Source: Symbiodinium sp. CCMP2592 (lineage: Eukaryota; Sar; Dinophyceae; Suessiales; Symbiodiniaceae). Taken from it: a stretch of 64,000 nucleotides of DNA. Shown here one piece after another: positions 11,901-23,324 of this stretch (position 1 is its first letter; every line of letters starts with the position of its first letter). The position numbers and the translations under genes were made by a program. The notes beneath the pieces were generated by a model, which did not search any database, was not told the DNA's origin, and worked only from the letters and a program-made list of their open reading frames with translations. The DNA lies in contig CAJNDT010001225.1 of NCBI GenBank assembly GCA_905221615.1, positions 1 through 64,000 on the forward strand. Direction: 5' to 3'.

Positions 11901-12080
11901 GAACTTAGCAAGTAGGCTAAGATTGGGGTGATGGTACCAAAACTGCAGGTATCCGACTGCGCCACTGCGTGTCGCCTTCCTGCCATATCCACAGGGTCCA
12001 ACTGGAATATCATGCCCAAGGTGAGGTCGCCCAGTACCTTAATGATTGGAATAGGGTTTTGGGCCCATTATAACGCTGCC
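8964..12080. other. No gene; decayed repeats
   Basis: Contains telomere-like clusters (9244-9300, 9440-9530, 9607-9635, 10100-10150, 10300-10385, 11035-11165), a family L remnant near 9655-9690 and a family C-like remnant around 9730-9960 (GGATCATGAGACTAAGTA and GATCCTCCAAGTAGG). Near 11428-11480 there is a family A right-half remnant. No coding region can be supported. Confidence 0.45.
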
Positions 12081-12371
12081 TCAGCTCAGGTCCTCAGAGC
12101 CCTCAGGGTTTTGTTCGGGTTCATCTGCAGCCGCCTGCTCTGCCTGTGTTTCCGCTTGATTATTCTTCAAGCGTTTGTAAGCTTCATCCAAACCAATCAC
12201 GTGCTCAATGGTTTCGGCGCCTTGCACCATGGATTGGAAGCTCTCCCAGGTATCCACCAAGCCGGGCTCCTCCTGAGCCTCGTCAGGACCCGCATCCACT
12301 GCAGCTGGCTCCTCAGCTGCACCACCGTCCCCCTGACGGGCTCCTTGGCCTGCAATCTGCTTCGCCCCGGC
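12081..12371 (-). CDS. Possible terminal exon of an unknown acidic protein
   Basis: On the minus strand an open stretch of about 96 codons begins after TTCTGTTTGCAG, a plausible 3' splice site, and ends at a stop near 12081. The peptide is rich in Ala, Glu, Gly and Gln, with a more ordered stretch (WESFQSMVQGAETIEHVIGL then DEAYKRLKNNQ) that could be helical. No family is recognised. The codons are GC-rich compared with flanking repeats. A family A element remnant lies just upstream. Transcript data would be needed to confirm it. Confidence 0.4.
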   Translation of the reverse strand, partial: AGAKQIAGQGARQGDGGAAEEPAAVDAGPDEAQEEPGLVDTWESFQSMVQGAETIEHVIGLDEAYKRLKNNQAETQAEQAAADEPEQNPEGSEDLS

Positions 12372-12380
12372 CTGCAAACA

Positions 12381-12437
12381 GAATTAGAATAAGGCACCCC
12401 CAACATAGTATTGGCAAATTATTTAAGCCCCTATAGT
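12381..12437. mobile_element. MITE-like family A, right half
   Basis: Carries GAATTAGAATAAGGCACCCC followed by the family A right end (TAGTATTGGCAAATTATTTA, AAGCCCCTATAGTA). The left arm is missing or internally deleted. Confidence 0.6.
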
Positions 12438-13436
12438 AAGCTGGGCCGACGGACATCGCGGTGGTGGGAGCTGGCCCATGCAGCCATCCCACCGTGTGTC
12501 TTGTCTTGGCACACGCTGTGGGAAACCTGTCCCCTCTCGTCCTCCCTCGAAGAACCGACGCGCCAAAAACGCCAGGCAACCTGTCTGCCGATTTGCGGTC
12601 CTTAGGCTTCGCCGCTAAACCCTCAACCCCAAACCGTGGAAGGCTTTTGAATGAGGATTTCGGGTTTTGGCTTCTGGTCCGTGATGGCCAAGCGGGTCCT
12701 TAAGACGGTAGGCTTTCTTCTGACGGTCCCTGCGAGGTAGGTTCGGGCGGAAGAGTCTTGTTCGAGGACCTGGACCATTAGCGCTATTTGTGGGCGGCAG
12801 GCAATATATCGACATCGATGAAATCATTTGTGTGGGAAAGAAAGAGAGCCAAATCGAAGTAGGTTGGTGCACGGTGAGTTCTCAAGCACTACTATGGACC
12901 GAAAACTGTTCAAATTCAGACCCTGCACGATAAAAGCAGCAGACAGCACTCCTCAACATCGAAAGGTGCTAATCCTAAGCTCCACAAGCCTAAGTGCGAC
13001 ACCGTCAAGCAGATCTCCCCCCTGACCCCTAAACCTTGAGAGTCCAAGCAATCTGACTCTTTCGGAAAACAGAAACCCCAGGGATTTAGGGTGGATTTGG
13101 GGTTTGAGGTGGTGTCGGGGCCTGCTGCTGACCACTTGTTCACATGCTGTCTTGAGGAAGGCCACGTCGTTGACCTCCACGGCGCCAGCACGTGAGGATG
13201 TTTTCCAAAGACTTCACAGTGCGGACGACTGGCAACAAACTTCCTCGCAGAAAACCCAACCAAAACAGGACCTGCCCTGCTATTTTTGGGGACAGGCCTT
13301 CACCCTAAACCCTAAAGCCCAAAACCCTAAACTGCCCTAAACCCCAGAACCTAGTCTTTCTGCACAACTACCATGAACCCTAAGCCCTCTTAGGAAGCTA
13401 GGGCTCGTCAGGTAGAGATTCCTGCTACAAGGACTT
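12438..13436. other. No confirmed gene; telomere-like words
   Basis: Overlapping open frames on both strands from 12440 to 13260 show no recognisable domain. CCCTAAA words occur at 12618, 13023 and 13300-13345. I cannot support a gene. Confidence 0.35.
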
Positions 13437-13530
13437 CAGGGTTTAGGGTTTCAGGAGTTAGGACTGGAGGTTTCAGGGTTTAGGGGTTTAGGGTTTAGGG
13501 TTTAGGGTTTAGGGTTTAGGGTTTAGGGGC
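13437..13530. repeat. Telomere-like array (TTTAGGG)
   Basis: Ends with about seven near-perfect consecutive TTTAGGG units (13475-13527), preceded by degenerate ones. Confidence 0.93.
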
Positions 13531-13739
13531 TGGAGCGCTTACGAAGGAAAAGGACAGATTGAGGACTAGTTTTTCTCGTATCTTAGGTCGGGGTGAACAG
13601 AACCTCTTCTTCATACAGTGAGGGTTCAGGGCCTCTGTTTGTGAATATCAACTCATGAAGGGCGAGTCACCAAGTTAAGACTCCGATCCCTCACGCAAAC
13701 CCAAATTACTGGCATCAGCGAGGTCACAAGAGATGCAGC

Positions 13740-14105
13740 TTAGTAAATCAGACAAATCTCCTCGCTCTGGTATCTTGAACTCAAGTTTCTGTACGATAGA
13801 AGAGTAATTACACGTAAGATTGTCAGGATTATCAACCTCATCCCATGTTCGTCTGCATCATCGCTGTCATCGTCGTCACCTTCTTGCACACCACCAACAT
13901 GACCTCGGTCAGCTGCTTGCGAGCACTTCTTGAGAGAGCCACCGTCACAACAAATGATAAAGAACGTGCCAAGGATGCTGAGCATGCTATTGCTACTTAT
14001 GACAAGTATGACCGCCATTGTGACGGCAGTGGAACCCGTGACTCTGACGTCTTCTTCCGCTGCAGCTCCGAAGCAAAGTCTTTCAAAGCCCTCTGGACCC
14101 TTCAC
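13740..14105 (-). CDS. Possible exon, unknown protein with a hydrophobic stretch
   Basis: Minus-strand open frame of 121 codons with a hydrophobic stretch (MAVILVISSNSMLSILGTFF) followed by an acidic run (EGDDDDSDDADEHG). The plus strand is also open here (13845-14189), and neither has a recognised domain, so the coding strand is uncertain. This is a weak call based only on openness and absence of telomere-like repeats. Confidence 0.2.
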   Translation of the reverse strand: MKGPEGFERLCFGAAAEEDVRVTGSTAVTMAVILVISSNSMLSILGTFFIICCDGGSLKKCSQAADRGHVGGVQEGDDDDSDDADEHGMRLIILTILRVITLLSYRNLSSRYQSEEICLIY

Positions 14106-14177
14106 CCTGCAACCGTGGTCCCACTTTCATCTCTCTATCAGAGAGGACGCCTTGATAACAGTGAAACTTCTACAATA

Positions 14178-14276
14178 CAGGGGCCTTAGTAATTAGAATA
14201 GGGTTCTGGGGCCCGTTCTACTATACTTATAATAAGGAACCCCCCAAAATATTAAGGTTCCTGTAGTAGCGTTGGC
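14178..14276. mobile_element. MITE-like element, family A
   Basis: Left end CAGGGGCCTTAGTAATTAGA, right end ATTAAGGTTCCTGTAG, core GGTTCTGGGGCCC and TATAATAAGGAACCCCC. Family A is the most abundant short element in the window. Confidence 0.8.
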
Positions 14277-14557
14277 AACACTTCGTTGTGTGCGAGAGGA
14301 AGGGGTTGTCGAGATTTCAGGTTTAGGGCTTTACGGGTCAAGGGCTTTTGCAGGATTTAGCACAGGACTGCCGGAAAGAGTCTTCACAAACCCGGATCAA
14401 CTCTTGTAAACAGCACGAAAGTGGTGGACTTCACAGCTGACAGGACTTGGTGCCGCCGGCCAACTTCGCGGCCCTCGCGGCGGTTCACAGTCATCGGCCG
14501 GATTTCCAGGAAAGGCTTACACAAACCCATTTCCGTTGTAAACAAGGCTTACCTTGA

Positions 14558-14636
14558 GGGCCCAAAATAGTTCCTTTTTTGGGTTCATATATAGAATCAT
14601 ATAAGGTAGTCCCAAAAAGGAACTACTTTGGGGCCT
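14558..14636. repeat. Inverted repeat, family J
   Basis: Arms GGGCCCAAAATAGTTCC and GGAACTACTTTGGGGCC enclose an AT-rich core that is itself palindromic (ATATATAGAATCATATA). Only one copy seen. Confidence 0.65.
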
Positions 14637-15124
14637 ATGAGTGCAACCTGGTTTAGGTTTTTAGGGTTTGGGGCAGTGCGAAAACTGGAATGGCAGAATA
14701 ATTTCTGGGCCCTGGCTAGGGCAGCTGAGCCGAGCGAAATTTAAATCCTTCAAAAGCTCCCAGACCCTAAATCCTTAACCTACCTTGTTAGCAAAAAGGG
14801 GCCTTAAAGGTTAGAACTCTGGGGGTTCGGGATTGGTGTTAATGGTTCGGATGTGAAAGACAGGGGTAGCCACAGAGCTCCATTACGGTTTAGGGTTTAG
14901 GGTGCGGCTTGGAAATATTAGCGTACGAAACCGCTCATAATCATAGTAAAGAAACCCTACGTAGTTTAAGGCTGGTGTATAGTCCATACGTATAGATGCA
15001 CACGTAGAGTTCTGATTATGTAGCATACAGTATATACTTAGGTATCTAACTATTGAACTCTTTCGGTAAAGTTGTATATATGTAACTTCCACGTCTAAAT
15101 AAGCCCTGAACAGAATGGGAATAG
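14637..15124. other. No gene recognised
   Basis: AT-rich sequence with telomere-like words near 14650, 14760 and 14890. No supported feature. Confidence 0.4.
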
Positions 15125-15172
15125 CGGCATATTCCTTATGATGGGTGTTGTAGGATTTATATTATCAACCAT
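15125..15172. mobile_element. MITE-like family B, right fragment
   Basis: Retains CATATTCCTTATGATGGGT and GTAGGATTTATATTATCAACC of family B. The left half is absent. Confidence 0.7.
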
Positions 15173-15418
15173 AGGAGCACCGGCCCAGATGGCATCATTT
15201 GGTGTGCGTTAAACGTTGTTCTCGCCGGTGGCACTCAGAGATCTGCGAGTATCTCAACAGTTAAAGGTTTAGGGTTTCGCGGGTTAGGGTTGAATTTTTT
15301 TTGAGACCCTTTTTCCCGAAGTCCCTAGCAGCAGCGACTCCAAGATTAGGGTTTAGGGTTTAAGGTCAACCCTCACGAAACGTGCTGAAATCTCGAAACC
15401 TTAAGTCCTAAATGCAAC

Positions 15419-15510
15419 ATGGGTAGTTCTCTAGACCAGGGTCCCCTTGTCGGTCCCCCTTATGGAAAACGGACCCTAAACGGGAGCGTAACTTAGAGAA
15501 CTACCCACAT
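15419..15510. repeat. Inverted repeat element, family I
   Basis: Arms ATGGGTAGTTCTCTAGA and TTAGAGAACTACCCACAT, about 92 bp overall. The core contains GGACCCTAAAC. Single copy seen, structurally like the other MITE families. Confidence 0.7.
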
Positions 15511-16635
15511 CTCAAACAGGGTGAAAGGTAAGTAAGAATAATTTGGGTGATATGTTAGGACCTTAATAGTAATAGTAGCCCCATTATAGACTGTCACTGT
15601 ATGGGGGTAGTACCCAAAGAATACTAGGGTCTGGGGCTTTTGGCATCGGGTTTGGGTCGGTTTAGGGTTTAGGGGTTTAGGGTTAAGGGTTCGGGGACTA
15701 TGCTTGGGAGTTGTAAGTGCCACCGGGGTTTGGGCCGCTTCTGCTCGTTGCACGCAGGGCCAACTGCGACGAATGAGGAAAGCTCGAAAAGCTCAGGCTG
15801 CGTTACTGTTCCTGGTTTAGAGTTTAGGGTTTCCGGGATGGGTTTCGGTTGTCCAGCTTTAGGGGTTCGGGCAGCCTTGTAGCTAAGCTCTCTGCCGCCG
15901 ATCTTGGGCCGCTTACTCCCGAAGCCCTGGACCGTTACTGTGAGCCCTGAATCATAAGTACGGCCTCTCCTGACTGAAAATCCTCAGTCCTGACCCGTAG
16001 ACCCTAGACCCCTATTACGCCCCTTCAGCCCAAATCCCTGAAGCCCGAAACCCAGACTAACCAGTGGTTTTGGGGTTCCCTGGGCTCTTTAGCTCCTTAT
16101 TCAATAGGGATTATCATCATCCCTGGCTCCTTAGCTCCTCCAATATCAAAGGTTAGCTAAACCCCAAGCAGCACTCTGAGCCCTACATCCTGTGCCTCTC
16201 TACACAGTGATCCAAGAAGACCTCGAACATTCCGAGCTTCTGGGGCGAGACGACTCGCCGTCTGCAGTCTGAGAAACCTTCTCCCCCTCAGGCTCCCATG
16301 ATCAGCAAAAACTCTGCCTTAGGGTTCCTACCTTCATGGACCTGGTTTTAGCCATAGTATGCGAACACCCGGGCTTTAGCAAACTGGAGTTTAAGGTCCA
16401 GACATCTGGGTTTAGGACATCAGAATTTGCACAATCCTTACTTCGACGTGACCTTACCCTCAAAGCCTCAACCGTTGAAGCCTAAGCTCGCGAAGATTTG
16501 CAGAGAGCCTGAGGGTTTGGCTTGGTTAAAACGTATTCTTTCAAAGCGTGCCGTGGTCGATCATCGACGCCCCACAGCTGCTCCGGGAATGTGGCTGCTT
16601 TTGCATGCTGCGACGCTGTCTCTGCTATAGTTAGT
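15511..16635. other. No gene recognised
   Basis: Telomere-like words cluster at 15655-15700 and 15815-15870. A short inverted repeat using GGCTCTTTAGCTCCTTA-type words lies near 16085-16160. No supported gene. Confidence 0.4.
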
Positions 16636-16725
16636 GCACCCTAACGGTTCCCTAAACCCTGAACCCCTAAACCCTTAGACCCAAAACCCTTAAACCCTAA
16701 ACCGTGCCTAAACCCTAAACCGAAC
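16636..16725. repeat. Telomere-like array (CCCTAAA)
   Basis: About ten CCCTAAA-type units with small variants. A shorter TTTAGGG tract in the opposite orientation follows at 16835-16865. Confidence 0.85.
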
Positions 16726-16860
16726 CAGGAGCCTCCTTTGGGATTAGCCCCAAAGGAAAGCCCCACAGGAGGAGGGAATCAGGGAATACAGGGACCTGAA
16801 TGATCAAAGCAGAGGGTTGGGGTATGGTTTCGGGTTTAGTTTAGGGTTTAGGGTTTAGGG

Positions 16861-16936
16861 TTCGGGGTATATGATACTATACCCCTAATAAGGAACCCCC
16901 AAAACAGTCCGGGGAATGATTTTTGGGCTCCTATAG
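16861..16936. mobile_element. MITE-like family A, left arm replaced
   Basis: Family A core and right end (GGGGTATATGATACTATA, CTAATAAGGAACCCCCAAAA, GGGCTCCTATAG). The place of the left arm is taken by a TTTAGGG tract. Confidence 0.6.
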
Positions 16937-16939
16937 CAG

Positions 16940-17033
16940 CCTGATTAGGTTCAGGGTATCAGCCGGTGTATGAGATCCTTATAGATCCCTTATACATCCC
17001 TTTAAAGGAACCCTATGGGTTTCTTAATCAGGA
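16940..17033. repeat. Inverted repeat with family H ends and family L core
   Basis: Ends CCTGATTAGG and TTTCTTAATCAGG, as in the family H element at 21124. The centre is a family L motif (ATCCTTATAGATCCC, CCCTTTAAAGGAACCC). Confidence 0.65.
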
Positions 17034-19250
17034 GGCTTTTTTCTCGAATCCCTGAAACCTTCCGCAGGCCCCATCTGGGCATCGTCAGCAGCAAGACTAG
17101 CAGCCATTTACACCAGGCTGCAGCACAGGAAAGGGCTTGGTGGCTAGCAAACCGTAGATTCCGAATTGGATGTCGTGTATCGGCGGGGTCTGGGAACGAG
17201 GGGTTGTGTGTTTCGGGCCTTAGGACTAGGATATTTGGGATGCCCATTAATACCACTCCTTCCTGAAGAATAGAAGTAAAAAATGCCGTCGGTCTGATCC
17301 TTTTCAGGGGAAGGTGCTTGCTGACTCAGGGGACTACAGTGTACCAACGCCGAAAACGCTGTCAAGCGCATGAGAAACCCCCGCTAAGCTTTGAACCTTC
17401 GACCTGCTGTAGTTAAACCGGTTTCAATCTCATAGACAAATAAAGCCTGAGCATGGGTTGAAGCTTGCCGGCCTCTACCTTTCAACGATGCCAATCGCAA
17501 ATATGATCTGCCAAAACATTGACTATGCTGGTTTACGGTTTAGGGTTTGCGTGCTGAGGATGTACGGGAAATCTACAGGGACTGCAGTCGGTGTAGTCTA
17601 GGAGCATGATGACAATGCAGCTCAGAAACGTGTCTAGCAGGACCCGGAATTGCAAAGCTTGCGCATAAGTGCACCGGTATGTGAATGACAGGACAAGCAA
17701 ACAAAAACGTATGCAGTCTCTCTCCCCTTCTCAGCCTGCAGGTATGTAAACTTAGCCGCTGTTTAAAACAAGACAAACCCTAAACCCTAAGCCCTGAAAC
17801 TGTAAACTCAGCATGAGCCCCGCTGTGTGCGACGTCCTGGTATGCCCGGGCCCCCGGGATAAGGGAGTTCTTCGCCATAAAAAATAGCGCAACTTATGCT
17901 TACGACTAGAATCTTCTTTCGGGAGAGTCACCTAAACCCTAAACGTTCCTGGGACTCTATACTTTACGCGTGTCTTTCTGGCAGACTAAAGGTTTAGGGT
18001 TTAGGGTGTTTTTTGGCCGAGTTGTAGGCCCCACTCCATTACCCTGAGCCCTCAACCCTGTTGCATCATGATTGTAAGGTCTTGGGACGCAAACTTCACA
18101 AACACCCTGGCGGGAAAGCTGAAAGTGTCACAAATCACGAACAAAACTTCTGCAACCGGAATCCACCCTGCCTCAAGAATCAAGGGACTTAATAAGCAGG
18201 GCTTTGAATCAGGTATCCTCAGTTATAACTACTTGTAACCCCAATTCAGGCATTCATGGCCTTACTTACAACGCCCCTTGATGCTGCAAGTAAATGCCAA
18301 ACTAGGAAACCACATTCTTGACAGCTTAGCTGCTTTCCTCAGCAAGTTGTGTCACTAGCATGGATGTGGGTGTGACTTCTGGGCCCTGTATGGCTCAGGG
18401 CCAGAGTGGCTTGTAAGCGCTGTTAGCTTTGTCCACGACTTGGTAGTCAAGGCGTGAGAGCTGCTATGAGGGGCTTAGCTGAAGGTTTTTCGGCTCTGGG
18501 CCTAAAGGCACCCTTCTGCACACCAAGCAGGTGGCAAGAACTCCCATCTATAACCACAAGCGGATTGGCGTCCATGTCCTGAACCGCCAAGAGAAATGCC
18601 ACTGCAAGCAGAAGGTGTGTTGGGCTTAAGCTTGACAGGAAACCACATGAAGCGGCTCGGTTGAAGCCAGTCGCCCCATCATCGTACATCATATAGCGGC
18701 CTTCATAGGTAGAATACGTACTATAGTAAATCATACGGCAGCTATGATAAGGAGTTTGCGGAAATGGTACTATCAAGTTTCAGGCGTGGACGAGTTCTCT
18801 GCATTTAAACTTTAGGGAAAGGGGGGTGACGGGCTAAGGGGGTCTAGGGCGGTTTGTATGGGGTCATGTTGAAGTAGACGGGTCTTTAGCTTGGCGCTGC
18901 ACCCCGCCCGAACTCGAAGATCGTCTCAGCCTGCCACATGCTTACCAATTCCTTTGCTATGCCTGATTAGGTGTCCATACCCTGCACAAAATCTTGAACT
19001 GTTAATCCAAGCTAGGCCGCAATCTCAGATCCTAAATGCAAAGTAAACCCCAAACCCGAGACCACGTCACAGTTAAGCCCAGGGCACTTCCTCTCTGCTT
19101 TTTCTTCATCTCATCTCTGAGACGGTGAAACTTTCTTCGTGCTCTTTCGGCTCTTTCCCGTACTAAAAAACTGCAGACAACCCGACAGTCCGTGCAGCGG
19201 AATCGCGCCACTTCGCCTGAAGCGGCGACGCAGGAGCATGGGATCTGGCT
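17034..19250. other. No gene recognised
   Basis: Mostly unique sequence, with telomere-like words near 17535, 17775, 17930 and 17990-18010. Minus-strand frames at 17144-17371 and 18447-18776 are open but show no domain. A family C-like remnant is visible near 18186-18300. Confidence 0.4.
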
Positions 19251-19368
19251 TTACAGTAGAAGCCAGAAAGTTGGAACATCATTACCCTCATGCCCTTAAG
19301 GTCAAGTAAAGGGATCCTAGCACTAATCCTCCTAAAGTCATGTTCCAACTTTCTGGCTTCTACTATAA
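19251..19368. mobile_element. MITE-like element, family G
   Basis: Nearly perfect 29-bp inverted termini (AGTAGAAGCCAGAAAGTTGG and complement). The outermost TTACA/TATAA may include a target duplication. A second copy is at 37869 and a half copy at 29082. Confidence 0.88.
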
Positions 19369-19424
19369 GCATGAGCATTTTATAGGGATATCCCTACCTT
19401 GCTGGGCTTCATTATACGTCTTGA

Positions 19425-19532
19425 AATGGGAGTTTCCGAGGATTAAGGCTACCTTAGTTTGGGGTCCTTACAATAAGGATCCTGCTATTTAGGGTACTAT
19501 ATTAGGGGTCCTCTAAGTTCGGAAACCCCCCC
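19425..19532. mobile_element. MITE-like element, family D
   Basis: Arms AATGGGAGTTTCCGAGG and AAGTTCGGAAACCCCC. The core is in the reverse direction relative to the copy at 5441 (TAAGGATCCTGCTATTTAGG). Confidence 0.8.
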
Positions 19533-20049
19533 TGAATATCTACAACTTGGTTTTGAGGTTTGGCCGCAGGTCCTACCTGTAGATCCATACTAGCAAAAGT
19601 CGACTTGAACGAACTTGCCTGAGGGTACCAGAACATTCCCAAATACTCCACAGTCAATTGACTGTCTGACGATTCCGTACCAAGAACCCATATTCCTAAA
19701 CCCGAAACCCCTAAACCCCAAGCCCCCAAACCCTCAAGGAATATGGCGAATACGGCTTGGGTTACTGGATTTCGTAATACCGATTCCTCTTGGGGATGCT
19801 CCAGGTGTGAATCCAAAAGCCGAAAACCCTAAACCTAAACCCTCGGCCATCCAGAACCCGAAACCCTGAACCCACAAAAACCCAAATCCTGAAAATCAGC
19901 AAGGTTTAAACATTAAAATCTTAATTTCTAAGTCCCAAGGTCCTAACCGCTCACAAAGAACCATGACACACTGGGAAATCCTGTCCAACATACATAAACG
20001 CCCTCAGAAGACCCGATGATGCCCCAAAGCCGAACCAAGAGCTCATGTA
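19533..20049. other. No gene; telomere-like words
   Basis: CCCTAAA/CCCGAAACCC words at 19695-19735 and 19825-19890. No supported gene. Confidence 0.4.
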
Positions 20050-20152
20050 GATGGTTGTCAAAATTAGAATCCCTTTTTGGGTACCCTAAATATTAGGTGC
20101 CGTACTATGAGAAGGACCCCAAAAGGGACCCTAATTTTGAAAACCACCCATG
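20050..20152. mobile_element. MITE-like element, family E
   Basis: Arms GATGGTTGTCAAAATTAGAA and CTAATTTTGAAAACCACCCA. Diagnostic core AAATATTAGGTGCCGTACTA. Other copies at 26891 (right arm missing) and 34474. Confidence 0.85.
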
Positions 20153-21123
20153 TACAATGTGGAAGCCTGCAGCATTAATAATGCAGTTCCTGCGAGTTCC
20201 TCAAACCCTGTTCCAAGCATCAAGGCTCTTATACAAAAAGAAGCCCTTTAAACCAACGCTGAAGGGAAACGTGACACATATAAACACAACATATCAAGCA
20301 GACTCATAAACACTCAAAGCAGGCTCAATGAAGCCGCGAATCGTAAACCAAGCCCCAAGAAAGTGCGCCTTGTGGAACCCTTCAACAGGATCCGTATTCT
20401 TTCCATTAAGGCCCCTGAAATGAGGTGCAGCCGCGCTGGCGCGCGGCGATCGCGCACCCCGTTGTCGGAGTCGATAGAAGAATCGGGACTTTTAGGCAGC
20501 TGCCACAAGTCCTTTGCGTTCAGCTTTCAATTTTGGGGGTTGAGGGTGTTGGGGTTTCAGGTTTGGCCTTGTGGGGGTTTAGTGTTTCGGGTTTTTGGGG
20601 TTTTGAGGCTTCAGGTTCTGGGGTTCTTAAGGTTTTGGATCAAGTTTCAAGACTTGGATCAGGTGTGTGTGTGTGTGTGTAACCTGCCACAAATCCTTGA
20701 CTGTAGCATTCAGTACCCGAAGTCTGGACCAGCTAGACATGTTGCCTCAATTAGGGCAGATCGAAGGCCAAGGTCAAAAGAGCGGTCCAGCACTGTCTGA
20801 CATTGCCCAAACTCTGTGTGCAGGCCTTGCCCCCCTGTTTGTACAAGGGTTTTGGGGGTTATAAGGGTTATAAAGTTATCAACCTTCCAAACCCAAGCCA
20901 AACCCCTAAATTTTAAAGGCTTATAAGGGTGCCTTTGCGGAATCCTGCAAGACTTTCTACGAGGGCTATTGGGAAGGCTTCTGTACGGGTTCCTACAAAA
21001 GTTCTTGTAATGGCTCCGTTAAAGACTCTTATGCGAAAGTTACATACTTGTTTCTTAAAAGCTTTAGGCTTTAGGCTCACGCGTTCAGGGGCCAAGGGTC
21101 TCACTGAGAACGTCAGTCATGTC
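20153..21123. other. No gene recognised
   Basis: Contains degenerate G-rich telomere-like sequence (20530-20640), a (GT)n microsatellite at 20663-20681 and unique sequence. Open frames from 20363 to 21126 have no recognisable domains. Confidence 0.4.
20663..20681. repeat. (GT)n microsatellite
   Basis: About nine GT dinucleotides in a row. Confidence 0.95.
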
Positions 21124-21234
21124 TAATGTAGGAACCTGATTAAGAAAGCTTGGGCCTTTATTAGGGTTCCTGAAATGAATCCTACTAGTTTGGGGGTTAT
21201 AAGCCCAGGGTTTCTTAATCAGCTTCCTACATTA
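21124..21234. mobile_element. MITE-like element, family H
   Basis: Inverted termini of 24 bp with one mismatch (TAATGTAGGAACCTGATTAA and complement). The core contains TTATTAGGGTTCC and GTTTGGGGGTTATAAG. Confidence 0.85.
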
Positions 21235-21406
21235 GGGGATGCGAATCAGGATCTCGATATCTCGAGGCCACATTTGACGAAACGTTTCCGATAAGATTCT
21301 TGCAGTACATAAGAACCCAGTTCACTGGCTCGCTTATCTTGGACTCAATCAAGCGCCAATAAAAAACAAAGCACTCTGATCCCAGCAGTGCTACGACACC
21401 GGTTAA

Positions 21407-21510
21407 TGTAGGGGCCTTATTAAATAGAATAGGGTTTCGGGGGTTCCTGAATTTGCTTATAGTATAATATATCCGCAAACCCTATTCGGATTATTAAGGC
21501 CCCTACTATA
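21407..21510. mobile_element. MITE-like element, family A
   Basis: Ends TGTAGGGGCCTTATTAAATA and TTATTAAGGCCCCTACTA. Core GAATAGGGTTTCGGGGGTTCC. Confidence 0.85.
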
Positions 21511-21519
21511 GGACCCTGC

Positions 21520-21626
21520 CATAGATCCTCTACAGACCCCTTTAAAGGGAGCCGTGTTCTAATTATTGAGGCCCCTATGCTAAACCCTTATAGTAACCCT
21601 TAAAGGGACCCTTTAAAGGAATCCTA
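21520..21626. repeat. Family L motif cluster
   Basis: Two blocks of ATAGATCC...CCCTTTAAAGGGA type around a family A right-end fragment (ATTATTGAGGCCCCTA). Confidence 0.65.
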
Positions 21627-21881
21627 TTCTATATTGAACCGGAGCTTAATGAACGGCCCCTACTTATAGTATCCTTAGGGGGGGCCGGATCCAAGGGGGG
21701 TAGATAACCCTAGTTCTCTCTAGTGCTCCCTAAGGGAAGGATCCCTCGCACCTCCCCCCTTGAACCACCCTCCCTTAAAGACCCTTTGAGCTGCATTGCA
21801 TGGCAGTGCAGCCAAGAGTCAGACAATTCGGCCTGCAGGCGGCTGTACAGAGGCTCGAACACCCAAAAATCAAGGAACATA

Positions 21882-21960
21882 CGGTTGATGATGTAAATCC
21901 TGCAGTAGCCATAATAAGGAATATACCATGCTTCCCATGGTTTAGATTTATTCCATCACA
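21882..21960. mobile_element. MITE-like family B, left part
   Basis: Starts CGGTTGATGATGTAAATCC, then GGAATATACC and CCCATGGTTTAG. The right arm is reduced to TTATTCCATCA. Confidence 0.75.
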
Positions 21961-22132
21961 TGTATCTTAGACAACAAGAGCCCCTTTAATTTAGAAATAT
22001 CGCTGAAGTTAGAAGTTAAGCCATCTTCTTTCATTACAGGCCCTGGGTGCTTCCATTCTTGGAGCAGGCTCGCAGGGTTTGGGGTCGGCTGGTTGGGAGT
22101 TTGCGCTTTGGGGTTGACTGGTTAGGGTTTAG

Positions 22133-22308
22133 GTATAGGGGCCTTAATCATTAGACTAGGGCCTAGGGTTCCTTTAAAGGCCGGTTCGCACGAAGCCTTC
22201 CACGACTTCTGGCAGGCCCAGAATGAATTCTTTGTGGAAACTTTTCTATATCTACAACAACAATAAGGAACCCCCAAGACCCTATTCTCACTAGTATTAA
22301 GGCCCACC
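22133..22308. mobile_element. MITE-like family A with insertion
   Basis: Left end TATAGGGGCCTTAATCATTA and right end TAGTATTAAGGCCC are family A. About 75 bp of unrelated sequence with partial family L character splits the middle. Confidence 0.7.
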
Positions 22309-22373
22309 ATGATCTGCCTCTAAGAGCACCACAACATAGCACGGGAGGTGGGGAATGACACCCGGAATGATTC

Positions 22374-22455
22374 CCCTAAACCCTAGGCCCTAAACCCTTA
22401 AACCCTTAAGCCCTAAACCCTTAAACCCTAAACCCTAAACCCCGAAACCCTTAAA
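22374..22455. repeat. Telomere-like array (CCCTAAA)
   Basis: About ten CCCTAAA/CCCTTAAA units. Confidence 0.88.
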
Positions 22456-23025
22456 ACAATGGCAAGCAAATGATAAACAAATGACAACGCCTGAGGAGAT
22501 GTGCGAAACTTCGTGCCCTGCCTCCCTCCGCGCCCCTCCCCTCCCCGCACCCCGGCGACCGCCCCTTCCACACTCTCGCCCGCAACCCAGAAATACGCAA
22601 AAAAGACAAGGACAAACCCAGGCCAGCTAAGACTGACAAGAAGAATGATAACGTTGACGGCAACCAAATTCAGAGCTACACAAACCGACAAAAGCATGGC
22701 TCCCAAAACGTGACAAGGGCAAATGACAAAAACAACACGTCACATAAATGACACAGCTATTTCTAAAGCCCACCCCAAGCTCTTCTGCAGAAGTTCGTAC
22801 AATCCTAGTAACTAAACCCTCAACCCTCAATTTAGCCGGCTGTGGCACAATGAAGCTGCTGTGAGGTTCCCATGACAAAACCTTGCTTTAAATTCAATCT
22901 TCTTTAATAGTATTGTTTATGATAAATATGCTAAATCGCTACTATTCATATAATATTGCGTAATATCTATAAACTTCCCTAACCCCTAACCTCTACCATA
23001 CCGCAGATCCTAGGACCATAGGTAG
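22456..23025. other. No gene recognised
   Basis: C-rich segment at 22515-22570, then AT-rich sequence to 22990. Overlapping open frames on both strands lack domains. Confidence 0.4.
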
Positions 23026-23242
23026 TACTTAAAGGATCATGGGACTTAGTAACTAGGGTTATAATTAGGGTAACTATACTTATAACCCCAATTAGGGTTC
23101 TTATAACCTTACTTACTAAGTCCCAGATCCCCATTATAGAACCCCTATAGATCCCTTTAAGGAACCCTATTATAGAACCCTATAGTACCCTTATTAAAAG
23201 GAGCCATAAACCTTACTTACCAAGTCCCATGATCCTTTAAGT
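23026..23242. mobile_element. MITE-like family C with nested family L
   Basis: Outer ends TACTTAAAGGATCATGGGAC and CCCATGATCCTTTAAGT. The right half is duplicated (two versions of CTTACTTACTAAGTCCC) around a family L block (23136-23206). Confidence 0.85.
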
Positions 23243-23324
23243 CGCCTCACAGAGCCCCTGCAAAACCCTGAAAAATGCTTGTCGAGCTCTTGTAAGGACC
23301 TCATGGAACCCTCCAGCGGCCTAT